64,000 bases of DNA from Flavobacteriales bacterium. GTDB taxonomy: Bacteria > Bacteroidota > Bacteroidia > Flavobacteriales > Flavobacteriaceae. The stretch lies in the NCBI GenBank assembly GCA_020635875.1, contig JACJYY010000002.1, positions 332,417-396,416 on the forward strand, written 5' to 3'. Position 1 is the first letter of the stretch. Each line of letters starts with the position of its first letter. The notes beneath the pieces are model-generated. The model worked only from the letters and a program-made list of their open reading frames with translations. It was not told where the DNA came from and did no database searches. This document shows, one piece after another, positions 48,992 to 57,422 of this stretch. The position numbers were made by a program, and so were the translations under genes.

Positions 48992-49016
48992 AAACAACAA
49001 AATTTTATTGTTGTTT
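48992..49016. promoter_or_regulatory. Inverted repeat between bioF and the DUF2975 genes
   Basis: AAACAACAA-N7-TTGTTGTTT is a perfect 9-bp inverted repeat. Its right arm overlaps the -33 TTG of the rightward promoter (49011-49013), and it lies upstream of the bioF promoter. It is a good operator candidate for the divergent region. Confidence 0.5.
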
Positions 49017-49038
49017 TTCAATAATTTTTATATGTTTG
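49011..49038 (+). promoter_or_regulatory. Promoter of the DUF2975-HTH operon
   Basis: TTG (49011-49013), then 17 bases, then TATGTTTG (49031-49038) matches the flavobacterial promoter consensus TTG-N17-19-TAnnTTTG. It ends 32 bases before the first ATG. Confidence 0.6.
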
Positions 49039-49070
49039 TCAAGAATTAAAAACAACTAAAATTTAAAAAC

Positions 49071-49532
49071 ATGAAAAAAATTAAAGTATTACATAAAGTA
49101 CTATTGGTGTTTAATGTGATTGTTACTATTGGAGTTATCCATTCTATATTACTATACTATAATATTCTAAATAACGGCTCATGGTTTAGAGATGCGGTAG
49201 GTAACAATCAAATCATTTTTTGGGCTGAATGTATAAATACTTTTGCTTTAATTACTTCGTTGATTTACATCCAAAGAAGCTTATTCTTCATTTACTCTAA
49301 AGGATATTTTAACTCTAATGCTATTAAATATCTGAAAATTGGAGGAATAACAATTATTTCTGTTGCATTAATTGCAATAGCAATTGAATACTATAACGAC
49401 GACCCCCACGCCATGGTTACCACAACAATCACCTCTATGTTTCAAGCCATAATTGGGATAGGTTGTTTAATTATTGTAGACATCCTTTCCAAAGGAACCG
49501 AACTAAAAGAAGACAACGACTTAACGATATAA
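49071..49532 (+). CDS. DUF2975 membrane protein, first copy
   Basis: This 153-residue protein has four predicted transmembrane segments (about residues 10-30, 48-66, 86-104 and 116-136) and matches DUF2975. It begins MKKIKVLHKVLLVFNVI and ends LSKGTELKEDNDLTI. The next gene is a clear paralogue, with almost the same ends, so the pair arose by tandem duplication. In other bacteria DUF2975 genes stand next to a small Cro/CI-type HTH gene, as here. The function is unknown. Confidence 0.82.
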   Translation: MKKIKVLHKVLLVFNVIVTIGVIHSILLYYNILNNGSWFRDAVGNNQIIFWAECINTFALITSLIYIQRSLFFIYSKGYFNSNAIKYLKIGGITIISVALIAIAIEYYNDDPHAMVTTTITSMFQAIIGIGCLIIVDILSKGTELKEDNDLTI

Positions 49533-49557
49533 TCCTATTATTTTAAAACATTACGCA

Positions 49558-50049
49558 ATGAAAAAAATCAAAATCCTTCACAAAACCCTACTCGTTTTTA
49601 ACACTGTAATACTTCTTGGGTTATTAGTAAATATCTGCCTTTATTATGGCATTATACCTGAAAGTTCTGAAACCTTCATAAATGGTGAAAAACCAAATCA
49701 AATTCAATTTATCTTAATTAACCTTTTCACATTGTTATTTTTAGTTGGTTTGTTTTTCATTCAAAAAGCTCTATCCCATATGTACAGTTCAGATTACTTT
49801 AATCTAAAGTCCTCCAAACTCTTAAAAACAGGAGGATTAGTTTTAATAATTTACAGTTTCATATCTAAAACAACCTATTTCTTCCCTTTCAACGAATCAA
49901 CTATAAATTTTGAAATGAAATTTGAATCCGCACTCATTGAAGTTCTATTCACTATTGTCATAATAAGTACAGGAGTTGCCTGCTTGATTTTTGCAGAAAT
50001 GCTATCCAAAGGAAATGAATTGAAAACAGACAACGATTTAACTATATAG
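49558..50049 (+). CDS. DUF2975 membrane protein, second copy
   Basis: This 163-residue paralogue of the preceding gene begins MKKIKILHKTLLVFNTV and ends LSKGNELKTDNDLTI, matching the first copy at both ends. The middle (loop 1, with EKPNQIQFILI, and the loop before the last helix) has diverged. Four hydrophobic segments are visible. Divergence inside with conserved ends suggests different partners or signals. It is two bases upstream of the HTH gene. Confidence 0.82.
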   Translation: MKKIKILHKTLLVFNTVILLGLLVNICLYYGIIPESSETFINGEKPNQIQFILINLFTLLFLVGLFFIQKALSHMYSSDYFNLKSSKLLKTGGLVLIIYSFISKTTYFFPFNESTINFEMKFESALIEVLFTIVIISTGVACLIFAEMLSKGNELKTDNDLTI

Positions 50050-50051
50050 TT

Positions 50052-50267
50052 ATGCCAATAATAATTAATGTAGATGTGATGTTGGCTAAACGCAAAATGC
50101 GTTCTAATGAGTTGGCCGATAGCATCGGAATAACACCTGCAAATCTCTCTATCTTAAAAACAAGTAAAGCCAAAGCTATTCGATTTACCACTTTAGAGGC
50201 CATTTGTAAAGTATTGGATTGTCAACCAGGCGACATTATGGAATATGTCCCAGAAGAGAATAAATAA
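50052..50267 (+). CDS. Small Cro/CI-type HTH regulator
   Basis: This 71-residue protein is a single helix-turn-helix domain of the XRE/YozG type (MLAKRKMRSNELADSIGITPANLSILKTSKAKAIRFTTLEAICKVLDCQPGDIMEY). Small regulators of this type usually accompany DUF2975 membrane proteins. It may control its own operon through the inverted repeat at 48992-49016, which overlaps the promoter; that link is inferred. A terminator follows directly. Confidence 0.88.
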   Translation: MPIIINVDVMLAKRKMRSNELADSIGITPANLSILKTSKAKAIRFTTLEAICKVLDCQPGDIMEYVPEENK

Positions 50268-50276
50268 CTCCATAAA

Positions 50277-50307
50277 AAAAAGCCGCTCAATTACTTGAGC
50301 GGCTTTT
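50277..50307. terminator. Bidirectional terminator between the HTH gene and atpC
   Basis: AGCCGCTCAA and TTGAGCGGCT form a perfect 10-bp stem with a four-base loop, flanked by an A-run before and a T-run after. The neighbouring genes converge. Confidence 0.9.
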
Positions 50308-50328
50308 CTATCATTTTAGAATAATGCC

Positions 50329-50610
50329 TTAGTCTATTAAAACAATAATCTTATTGTTATTTAATTCTATAGTACCAGATTTAATTGGCAATACATAGTT
50401 ACCATTTTCTGCTACAGTAAATAGTTTCTTAGTACTTCTAGAAAGCTCCAAGTTTTTAGCATTAATCTTCACATTACCTTTTACCAATGTAGATACTATA
50501 GGTGCGTGATTTTTTAACATTTGAAACTCTCCCTCAATACCCGGAACACTAACAGATGTAACTGCTCCTGATACAAGTACGGCTTCTGGTGAAATTATTT
50601 CTAATACCAT
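50329..50610 (-). CDS. atpC: F-type ATP synthase epsilon subunit (short form)
   Basis: This 93-residue protein is the epsilon subunit of the F1 sector, starting MVLEIISPEAVLVSGAVTSVSVPGIEGEFQMLKNHAPIVSTL. It covers only the N-terminal beta-sandwich. The C-terminal two-helix inhibitory domain found in many bacteria (total about 135 residues) is absent, as is common in Bacteroidota. It lies 14 bases after atpD, the usual separate atpD-atpC pair of this phylum. Confidence 0.94.
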   Translation of the reverse strand: MVLEIISPEAVLVSGAVTSVSVPGIEGEFQMLKNHAPIVSTLVKGNVKINAKNLELSRSTKKLFTVAENGNYVLPIKSGTIELNNNKIIVLID

Positions 50611-50624
50611 ATCAAACTATTGAA

Positions 50625-52130
50625 TTATGCTAACATTCCTTGACCTGCCTCGATAACTTCCTCGATAGTACCTTTCAAGTTGAAAGCTGCCTCTGGTAAG
50701 TGATCCAATTCCCCGTCAAGAATCATGTTAAATCCTTTAATTGTGTCTTTAATATCAACCAATGCTCCTGGTAAACCTGTAAATTGCTCCGCTACGTGGA
50801 ATGGCTGAGATAAGAAACGTTGTACACGACGTGCACGAGCTACCGCTAATTTATCCTCTTCTGACAACTCCTCCATACCTAAGATGGCAATGATATCTTG
50901 TAACTCTTTATATTTCTGTAAAATTTGTTTTACTCTTTGTGCACAGTTATAATGCTCTTTTCCTAAAATCTCAGGAGTCAAAATTCTAGAGGTAGAATCC
51001 AATGGATCTACTGCTGGATAAATACCTAACTCGGCGATTTTACGAGATAATACTGTTGTTGCATCCAAGTGAGCAAACGTAGTTGCTGGTGCTGGATCCG
51101 TTAAGTCATCCGCAGGTACATAAACTGCCTGTACAGATGTGATAGATCCTTTTTTAGTAGATGTAATACGCTCTTGCATTGCTCCCATCTCAGTTGCCAA
51201 TGTTGGCTGGTAACCTACCGCTGATGGCATACGTCCTAATAAAGCCGACACCTCTGAACCTGCCTGTGTAAATCTAAAGATGTTATCTACGAAGAACAGC
51301 ACGTCTTTCCCTTGTCCATCTCCTGCTCCATCACGGAAATACTCAGCAATTGATAATCCTGATAAAGCTACACGAGCACGTGCTCCTGGTGGCTCATTCA
51401 TCTGTCCAAATACGAATGTCGCTTTAGACTCTCTCATTACTTTTTTATCTACTTTAGAAAGATCCCATCCTCCTTCTTCCATAGAGTGCATAAAGTCATC
51501 TCCATACTTGATAATTCCTGACTCTAACATCTCACGTAACAAATCGTTTCCTTCACGTGTTCTTTCTCCAACTCCTGCGAATACAGAAAGTCCTCCGTGT
51601 CCTTTTGCGATATTGTTAATCAACTCCTGAATCAATACTGTTTTTCCTACTCCTGCACCACCAAATAATCCAATCTTACCTCCCTTTGCATAAGGCTCAA
51701 TCAAATCAATTACCTTAATACCTGTAAACAATACTTCAGTAGATGTAGATAACTCTTCAAATTTAGGAGCCTCACGGTGAATTGACATACCATTTTTACC
51801 CTCCTTAGGCAAATCACCTAAACCGTCAATAGCATCTCCAATTACGTTAAACAATCGTCCGTAGATATCATCTCCAATTGGCATTTGAATAGGAGATCCA
51901 GTTGCCTCAACTTCATATCCTCTACTCAAACCATCTGTAGAATCCATGGCAATTGCACGTACTGTATTTTCTCCAATATGTGATTGAACCTCCAATACTA
52001 GGATTGTACCATCTTTTCTTTTGATCTCTAAGGAATCATAAATTTTTGGAAGCACTACGTTCTTTCCTTCGAAAGACACATCCACTACTGGACCGATGAT
52101 TTGTGCTACTTTACCAACTACTTTAGACAT
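50625..52130 (-). CDS. atpD: F-type ATP synthase beta subunit
   Basis: This 501-residue catalytic subunit of F1 shows the Walker A GGAGVGKTVLIQELI (about residues 155-169) and the hallmark GVGERTREGNDLL. It also has VLFFVDNIFRFTQAGSEVSALLGRMPSAVGYQPTLATEMG (positions 279-318) and the C-terminal RARRVQRFLSQPF. It synthesises ATP with the proton gradient. The other ATP synthase genes are elsewhere, as is normal in flavobacteria. The promoter box is at 52193-52200, giving a leader of about 60 bases with a weak AAGGG/CCCTT hairpin. Confidence 0.98.
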   Translation of the reverse strand: MSKVVGKVAQIIGPVVDVSFEGKNVVLPKIYDSLEIKRKDGTILVLEVQSHIGENTVRAIAMDSTDGLSRGYEVEATGSPIQMPIGDDIYGRLFNVIGDAIDGLGDLPKEGKNGMSIHREAPKFEELSTSTEVLFTGIKVIDLIEPYAKGGKIGLFGGAGVGKTVLIQELINNIAKGHGGLSVFAGVGERTREGNDLLREMLESGIIKYGDDFMHSMEEGGWDLSKVDKKVMRESKATFVFGQMNEPPGARARVALSGLSIAEYFRDGAGDGQGKDVLFFVDNIFRFTQAGSEVSALLGRMPSAVGYQPTLATEMGAMQERITSTKKGSITSVQAVYVPADDLTDPAPATTFAHLDATTVLSRKIAELGIYPAVDPLDSTSRILTPEILGKEHYNCAQRVKQILQKYKELQDIIAILGMEELSEEDKLAVARARRVQRFLSQPFHVAEQFTGLPGALVDIKDTIKGFNMILDGELDHLPEAAFNLKGTIEEVIEAGQGMLA

Positions 52131-52192
52131 TGCTTATATATTTATTAAACAGATATTTAGGTTATAAGGGAGTTACCCCTTTTTTCAGAGTG

Positions 52193-52200
52193 CAAAGATA
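52193..52200 (-). promoter_or_regulatory. Candidate -7 element of atpDC
   Basis: The minus strand reads TATCTTTG, matching TAnnTTTG, 62 bases before the atpD ATG. The leader contains a small AAGGG/CCCTT hairpin. Confidence 0.4.
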
Positions 52201-52244
52201 GATTTAAATCTTAAAATTGTAAAAGTTTTTGACAAAATATTTAC

Positions 52245-52286
52245 GCAAAAAAATAGCTTGAAGCATCTTTCAAAAACACCTCAAGC
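52245..52286 (-). terminator. Intrinsic terminator after glmS
   Basis: On the minus strand GCTTGA and TCAAGC pair across a loop of about 18 bases, followed by a T-run. It lies between the glmS stop and the atpD promoter. The stem is short, so it is less certain than the others. Confidence 0.5.
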
Positions 52287-52310
52287 GATTCTTATAAAAA
52301 TTTCAAATCA

Positions 52311-54161
52311 CTACTCTACAGTAACTGATTTTGCTAAATTCCTAGGCTGATCTACATTACAACCTCTCATTACTGCGATATGATACGACAATAATTGTAA
52401 TGGAATTGTAGTTAATATAGGCGATAATGACTCTTCAATTTCTGGTATTTCGATTACATAATCTGCCAATTCTTTTACCTGCACATCCCCTTTAGTAACA
52501 ACAGCAATAATCTTTCCTTTTCGAGATTTAATCTCTTGGATATTACTTACTACTTTATCGTAGTGCCCTTTCTTTTGTGCGATAACTACAACTGGCATTT
52601 GCTCATCAATCAAGGCAATCGGTCCGTGTTTCATTTCTGCTGCAGGATAACCCTCCGCATGGATGTATGAAATCTCTTTTAATTTCAATGCTCCTTCTAA
52701 TGCTACAGGGAAGTTATACCCTCTACCTAAATACAAGAAGTTAGTTGCATCTTTAAATACTTTTGAAATCTCCTGAACAACTTCGTTGGTTTGTAAGCAT
52801 TTTTCAACCTTATTAGGTATTGACTCCAAACCAACTAATAATTTATGATATTCCGAATGAGATAATGTCCCTTTTTCTTTTGCTACGCGCAATGCCATTA
52901 AAACTAACACCGTAATTTGTGTTGTAAACGCTTTTGTCGAAGCTACTCCAATCTCTGGGCCAGCATGAGTGTATGCTCCTGCATGCGTATCTCTCGAAAT
53001 AGAAGAACCTACTACGTTACACACTCCAAACACAAAAGCACCAGAATCTTTAGCTAATTTTATAGCCGCCAATGTATCCGCTGTTTCCCCAGATTGAGAA
53101 ATGGCAATTAACACATCGTCTTTATTAATAATTGGGTTTCGGTATCTAAACTCCGAAGCATATTCAACTTCTACTGGTATACGCGTGTACTCTTCTAAAA
53201 TATATTCCGCAACAAGCCCTGCATGCCATGACGTTCCGCAAGCTACAATAAGAATTCTTTTCGCATTTATAAAACGCTCTAAGTTATCATCGATACCAGC
53301 CATACGAATCATACCTTCGTTAACTAATAAACGACCTCTGTAAGTATCTTTTATTACACTTGGTTGCTCATAGATTTCTTTTAACATGAAGTAATCATAA
53401 CCTCCTTTTTCAATTTGATCCAAGCTCAATTGCAACTCTTGCACATAAGGAGCTACTAGACTATCATCTTTCACTTTTCGGATTCGGATAGGTTTATTGG
53501 TACGAACAATAGCCATTTCCTCATCTTCTAAATAAATAACATTAGAAGTATATTCAATAAAAGGAGATGCATCTGAAGCTATAAAAAACTCGCCTTCTCC
53601 AACACCAATTGCCAAAGGACTACCTAAGCGAGCAACTATTATTTCATCTGTTTTTTTCTTATCAAAAACAGCAATAGCGTAAGCCCCTACCACTTGTTTC
53701 AGCGCTACTTGAACAGCATGACCTAACTTAAGATTCCCCTTTTTCTGAATGTCTTCAATTAAATTAACTAAAACTTCTGTATCCGTATCTGAATGAAACA
53801 CATACCCTCTTTTTATCAATTCGGCTTTTAACGAAGCATAGTTTTCTATAATCCCATTATGGATAATTGTCAACTCTCCGTTGTTTGACACATGAGGATG
53901 AGAGTTTATATCATTTGGCACACCATGTGTTGCCCAACGTGTATGCCCCATACCTAATTTACCTGATAATGCAATTTCTCTGTTTGCTTTTTCTTCTAAA
54001 TCAACAACCTTGCCTTTTGTTTTAGATAAATTAACTGTTTCACTTCCATCGAAAAGCATTAATCCAGCACTATCGTATCCTCTATACTCTAATCTTTTGA
54101 GCCCTTTTATAACAATTGGATAAGCTTCTCTATGTCCAATATATCCTACTATTCCGCACAT
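52311..54161 (-). CDS. glmS: Glutamine-fructose-6-phosphate aminotransferase
   Basis: This 616-residue enzyme makes glucosamine-6-phosphate for peptidoglycan and LPS. The N-terminal glutaminase begins with the catalytic Cys (MCGIVGYIGHREAYP) and has GYDSAGL and HTRWATHG. Two SIS domains follow with SQSGETADTLAAIKLAKDSG and GRGYNFPVALEGALKLKEISYIHAEG. The C-terminus LAKSVTVE is typical. The length is normal. It is third in a glycogen-synthase-like, DUF4270, glmS order found across flavobacteria. No glmS ribozyme is seen in the nine-base gap. Confidence 0.97.
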   Translation of the reverse strand: MCGIVGYIGHREAYPIVIKGLKRLEYRGYDSAGLMLFDGSETVNLSKTKGKVVDLEEKANREIALSGKLGMGHTRWATHGVPNDINSHPHVSNNGELTIIHNGIIENYASLKAELIKRGYVFHSDTDTEVLVNLIEDIQKKGNLKLGHAVQVALKQVVGAYAIAVFDKKKTDEIIVARLGSPLAIGVGEGEFFIASDASPFIEYTSNVIYLEDEEMAIVRTNKPIRIRKVKDDSLVAPYVQELQLSLDQIEKGGYDYFMLKEIYEQPSVIKDTYRGRLLVNEGMIRMAGIDDNLERFINAKRILIVACGTSWHAGLVAEYILEEYTRIPVEVEYASEFRYRNPIINKDDVLIAISQSGETADTLAAIKLAKDSGAFVFGVCNVVGSSISRDTHAGAYTHAGPEIGVASTKAFTTQITVLVLMALRVAKEKGTLSHSEYHKLLVGLESIPNKVEKCLQTNEVVQEISKVFKDATNFLYLGRGYNFPVALEGALKLKEISYIHAEGYPAAEMKHGPIALIDEQMPVVVIAQKKGHYDKVVSNIQEIKSRKGKIIAVVTKGDVQVKELADYVIEIPEIEESLSPILTTIPLQLLSYHIAVMRGCNVDQPRNLAKSVTVE

Positions 54162-54169
54162 AATTTTAT

Positions 54170-55666
54170 TTATTTTGGTTTTGAATAATGTATTTCTAAT
54201 TCTAATTTGTTTTTTTCTTGATTATCTCCCTTTTCATTATATAAAATAACTCCAAATGGAGAATATGTATGCGCTAAAGGCAAATTAACCGTAACATCTT
54301 TACCATCTTCATATTTACCGTTGCTCTTTCTTTTGGATGTATCCAAAATATTGTCGGTTAAAGATACACCTAATTTTACATTTAAACTATTGTCACTACT
54401 CTGTAAAATTTTATGAACATGTTCCGTGATGCGCACCTTATATTGGTATTGCCCTTGAGCATCCTTTTCTTTTAAACCACTAAACACTTTTTTATTGAAT
54501 TTAAAGGTTTTGCCTGTAGTAAAGTCATTTCTATAATCTACTAAAGTCGTATCATTCTGCATATCATACACATAAATACGCTCTGGCAATTGTGTCTCCT
54601 GGTTCATCAATTGATGATCTACTTTAAAGACTAAATTGGCCTCGTTAATCAGAAAAGGATCTTTTTGCAACTCCTTTAATTCATCTTTCGTTCCAAACAA
54701 CTCTATTTCTGCAATCGCTCCATTTCCTCCTTTTAAAACCAACCTATCCGCTATGGCTTTTGCCTCATTTTGATCAAAGAAATTGGCTGTATGTCCAGAC
54801 AAACTGATGTACATAATTTTTGGCAAAGTACCTCCTGCAGGATTTTTTTCTTTATATCTAATTATGATTTGGGCTTTCGCAAAATTTAAATTCATCAACA
54901 TACCGTCTCCCTCAACCAATTCCGTCTCAAAAAACAATCCTCTAAAGTGTCTTTTGAATTTTTCTTGAGTAGCAAGCTCCGCTGTCAAATCGAATATTTT
55001 TTGTCTAAAAAAAGTAGTATCCATTTTCATAAAAACCCTTGGAGACAAATTAATGGTAGTTCCATTTTCGTCCGTAAATGGGATGGATGTTTTCGACAAA
55101 ACAATAGTATCCTTTACCAAATCTTGCACACCTAAGTTAGCTTTAAAAGTAGATCCTTCATTAGAAAAATACTTGCGCTTACTGATCAAATCAGATGAAA
55201 AATCACTCATCAAATAATTGGATTCATGGACTTTTAAGATCAATCTCGATTTTTCGTAATCACCGTATATAGAATCCAATTCATACACTCCATTTCCTTT
55301 GTCATCAACACCTGTTAAGGTACTGTAAAAAGGAACCGAAAGCGTTACTGACTCTATCGATTCTACTTCACCGATTTCGGGATTTAAAACAGGCAAGCTA
55401 ACTTGTGACACAAAACTATGGTTTAAAGTCCCAAAATCTGTGTTCTTATGATTGTATACTCCAATCGAATTTACGGGTAAATTACCCGTTTCAACAGCAT
55501 TAAAAAAAATATTTTTGGTCTCAATGGAAGAGGAATATGAGGGTAGTGTGTATTGATCCCCATCCAAGATAGTCGAGCCAGCATCCACAAACTCCTTATC
55601 ACATGAAATTAAAAGAAATACAACCAGAACAGCAACCCAACTGTTACTCAGAATCTTGTGCGTCAC
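54170..55666 (-). CDS. DUF4270 lipoprotein
   Basis: This 498-residue protein has a lipoprotein signal (VAVLVVFLLISCDKEF, Cys22). The body is beta-rich with DUF4270 features: an N-terminal VDAGSTILDGDQYTLPSYSS and the paired strands of VESIESVTLSVPFYST. The C-terminus is KLELEIHYSKPK. DUF4270 is Bacteroidota-specific, usually next to glmS and a short glycogen synthase, and of unknown function. It shares one base (TAATG) with the upstream gene's stop. Confidence 0.85.
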   Translation of the reverse strand: MTHKILSNSWVAVLVVFLLISCDKEFVDAGSTILDGDQYTLPSYSSSIETKNIFFNAVETGNLPVNSIGVYNHKNTDFGTLNHSFVSQVSLPVLNPEIGEVESIESVTLSVPFYSTLTGVDDKGNGVYELDSIYGDYEKSRLILKVHESNYLMSDFSSDLISKRKYFSNEGSTFKANLGVQDLVKDTIVLSKTSIPFTDENGTTINLSPRVFMKMDTTFFRQKIFDLTAELATQEKFKRHFRGLFFETELVEGDGMLMNLNFAKAQIIIRYKEKNPAGGTLPKIMYISLSGHTANFFDQNEAKAIADRLVLKGGNGAIAEIELFGTKDELKELQKDPFLINEANLVFKVDHQLMNQETQLPERIYVYDMQNDTTLVDYRNDFTTGKTFKFNKKVFSGLKEKDAQGQYQYKVRITEHVHKILQSSDNSLNVKLGVSLTDNILDTSKRKSNGKYEDGKDVTVNLPLAHTYSPFGVILYNEKGDNQEKNKLELEIHYSKPK

Positions 55667-56475
55667 TATTTTAAAACTTTATCGTTATAAAATTCAACAT
55701 ACGAATCTGCAAAATCCTCTGGTTCCGTATATCCCAAACATGGTTTCCCTGTACTCTCAATAAATTCTCTTAAATCATCAGGCAAACTTTCAGACGCCAA
55801 AACAACCCCATCCGAGTGGTTTACACTAGCTTTTAATAAATTCTCATAGGTCGGATTCTTTAATTCTTCTATCGTAGAACCTTCAATTCCATCCATAACC
55901 ACCTTATCATATAGCCCTACATCTAAGATTCCTTTAAAACCATTTCCGTATACTGAAGTCACAATCTTGGTGTCAGAAAATAACGCTTCGTCAGCATAAT
56001 GTTTTTTCAAATAAATAGGCAGTAACGACGCCAACCAACCATGGACATGAATAATATCAGGAGACCAGTTCAATTTTTTTACGGTTTCTACAACTCCTTT
56101 CGCAAAAAATATGGCGCGCTCATCGTTGTCGGGATGCAATTCCCCTTTATCATTGAAAAAGGTAGATTTTCTTTTGAAGTATTCGTCATTATAGGCAAAG
56201 TAAACTTGAATACGCTCTTTTGGGATTGAAGCCACTTTAACAATCAGAGGCATATCTTGATCATTAACCACCAAATTCATTCCTGACAATCGAATTACCT
56301 CATGCAACTGGTGTCTTCTTTTGTTGATTGTACCGTAATGCGGCATAAAAATTCGTATATGACCACCTAAATCATTAACCACCTTAGGAAGGTTGTATGA
56401 CATAGAAGAAATTTCATTCTCAGGCAAATAAGGTGATACTTCAGAGGAAACATATAAGATCTTCTTGTCCTGCAT
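55666..56475 (-). CDS. Glycogen/starch synthase-like protein, N-terminal GT5 domain only
   Basis: This 269-residue protein matches only the N-terminal half (GT5 domain) of glycogen synthases. It begins KKILYVSSEVSPYLP and has IRIFMPHYGTI and SPDIIHVHGWLASLLPIYLKK. The usual KTGGLADV ADP-glucose motif near the start reads NEISSMSYNLPK, and the C-terminal GT1 domain is absent. The same short form is recurrent beside DUF4270-glmS in flavobacteria, so it is not a random truncation. Catalytic activity as a glycogen synthase is doubtful. Confidence 0.78.
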   Translation of the reverse strand: MQDKKILYVSSEVSPYLPENEISSMSYNLPKVVNDLGGHIRIFMPHYGTINKRRHQLHEVIRLSGMNLVVNDQDMPLIVKVASIPKERIQVYFAYNDEYFKRKSTFFNDKGELHPDNDERAIFFAKGVVETVKKLNWSPDIIHVHGWLASLLPIYLKKHYADEALFSDTKIVTSVYGNGFKGILDVGLYDKVVMDGIEGSTIEELKNPTYENLLKASVNHSDGVVLASESLPDDLREFIESTGKPCLGYTEPEDFADSYVEFYNDKVLK

Positions 56476-56501
56476 AATTCTCTATAATTATTTATAAGTC
56501 G

Positions 56502-56509
56502 CAAAATTA
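56502..56509 (-). promoter_or_regulatory. Candidate -7 element for the glycogen-synthase-like/DUF4270/glmS operon
   Basis: The minus strand reads TAATTTTG, matching TAnnTTTG, 26 bases before the ATG at 56475. Confidence 0.4.
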
Positions 56510-56541
56510 CGAATTTTTGGTCAATTAGCTGTCTATTATAT

Positions 56542-56549
56542 TACATTTG
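56542..56549 (+). promoter_or_regulatory. Candidate -7 element for panC
   Basis: TACATTTG matches TAnnTTTG, 23 bases before the panC ATG. A TTTG at 56516-56519 gives a spacing of 22, one base beyond the usual range. Confidence 0.45.
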
Positions 56550-56572
56550 TCTGTTTTTAATCCCATTTTTTG

Positions 56573-57409
56573 ATGCAACTTATCTCAAAAGAAGACGAAT
56601 TACGTCAGCTTTTAAAAAACAAAGAATCTATAGGATTTGTTCCTACAATGGGAGCACTGCATGAAGGACATCTCTCTTTAATAAAAAAAGCCGACTCAGA
56701 AAACCAAACGGTGGTAGTAAGCATTTTTGTTAACCCAATACAATTCAATAATCCTGAAGACCTTACTAATTACCCAAGGACATTACAAAATGACCTTAAA
56801 CTGATCACCACTATTTCCAATTCGATTATTATTTTTACGCCTTCCGAGAAAGACATTTTTGAAGGACGAGACAAAAAAAAAATCTTCGATTTCAATGGAA
56901 TTGAATCACAAATGGAAGGCGCTTTTAGACCTGGACATTTCAGTGGTGTTGCCACGATTGTCGAAATATTGCTAGATATTGTCCAACCCAACAAAGCCTA
57001 TTTTGGCGAAAAAGATTTTCAGCAACTTCAAATTATAAAGGCACTAGCAACTCAACTACAACTCCAGACTGAAATCATTGGATGTCCTATACTAAGAGAA
57101 AAAAATGGATTGGCCATGAGTTCTAGAAATGAGCGCCTTTCACAAGTAGGCAGAAATAACGCAAGTGTTATCTATCAGACATTACTACATGCTAAAGAAG
57201 CCTTTGCCAGTCAAGACATTCCAGAAATAAAACATACGGTAACTGAATTTTTTAAAAACCTAGATGGATTTAATCTGGAGTATTTTGAAATTTCGGACGA
57301 AAAAACACTTCTACCTCACCAAACCAAAAAAGACAATACAACATACAGAGCCTTTATAGCAGTAGAGACAGAAAATATCAGACTAATTGATAATGTTTCA
57401 CTTATTTAA
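56573..57409 (+). CDS. panC: Pantothenate synthetase
   Basis: This 278-residue enzyme joins pantoate and beta-alanine with ATP. It shows VPTMGALHEGHLSLIKKA (HxGH, about residues 24-41), FVNPIQFNNPEDL, FRPGHFSGVATIV, AYFGEKDFQQL and the KMSKS-like LAMSSRNERL. An upstream TTG at 56570 directly precedes the ATG; the ATG is preferred. It is followed by panD after 13 bases, so both halves of the beta-alanine to pantothenate branch are together. Confidence 0.96.
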   Translation: MQLISKEDELRQLLKNKESIGFVPTMGALHEGHLSLIKKADSENQTVVVSIFVNPIQFNNPEDLTNYPRTLQNDLKLITTISNSIIIFTPSEKDIFEGRDKKKIFDFNGIESQMEGAFRPGHFSGVATIVEILLDIVQPNKAYFGEKDFQQLQIIKALATQLQLQTEIIGCPILREKNGLAMSSRNERLSQVGRNNASVIYQTLLHAKEAFASQDIPEIKHTVTEFFKNLDGFNLEYFEISDEKTLLPHQTKKDNTTYRAFIAVETENIRLIDNVSLI

Positions 57410-57410
57410 T

Positions 57411-57418
57411 TAATTTTG
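57411..57418 (+). promoter_or_regulatory. -7-like element abutting the panD start
   Basis: TAATTTTG matches TAnnTTTG and ends four bases before the panD ATG, just past the panC stop. If active it would give a leaderless panD mRNA. Confidence 0.35.
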
Positions 57419-57422
57419 CGCC

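Noticed and set aside
48890..49016. Biotin repressor (BirA) operator at bioF
   Set aside because: The inverted repeat found does not match the usual TTGTnAAC/GTTnACAA arms, so it is reported only as an unassigned repeat.
51280..51630. 116-codon + strand frame opposite atpD
   Set aside because: It is complementary to the conserved catalytic region of atpD, and its Ser/Pro-rich translation is typical of an antisense shadow.
52245..54311. glmS ribozyme or a riboswitch upstream of glmS
   Set aside because: The gap before glmS is only nine bases and the preceding sequence codes for the DUF4270 protein; there is no room for a ribozyme.
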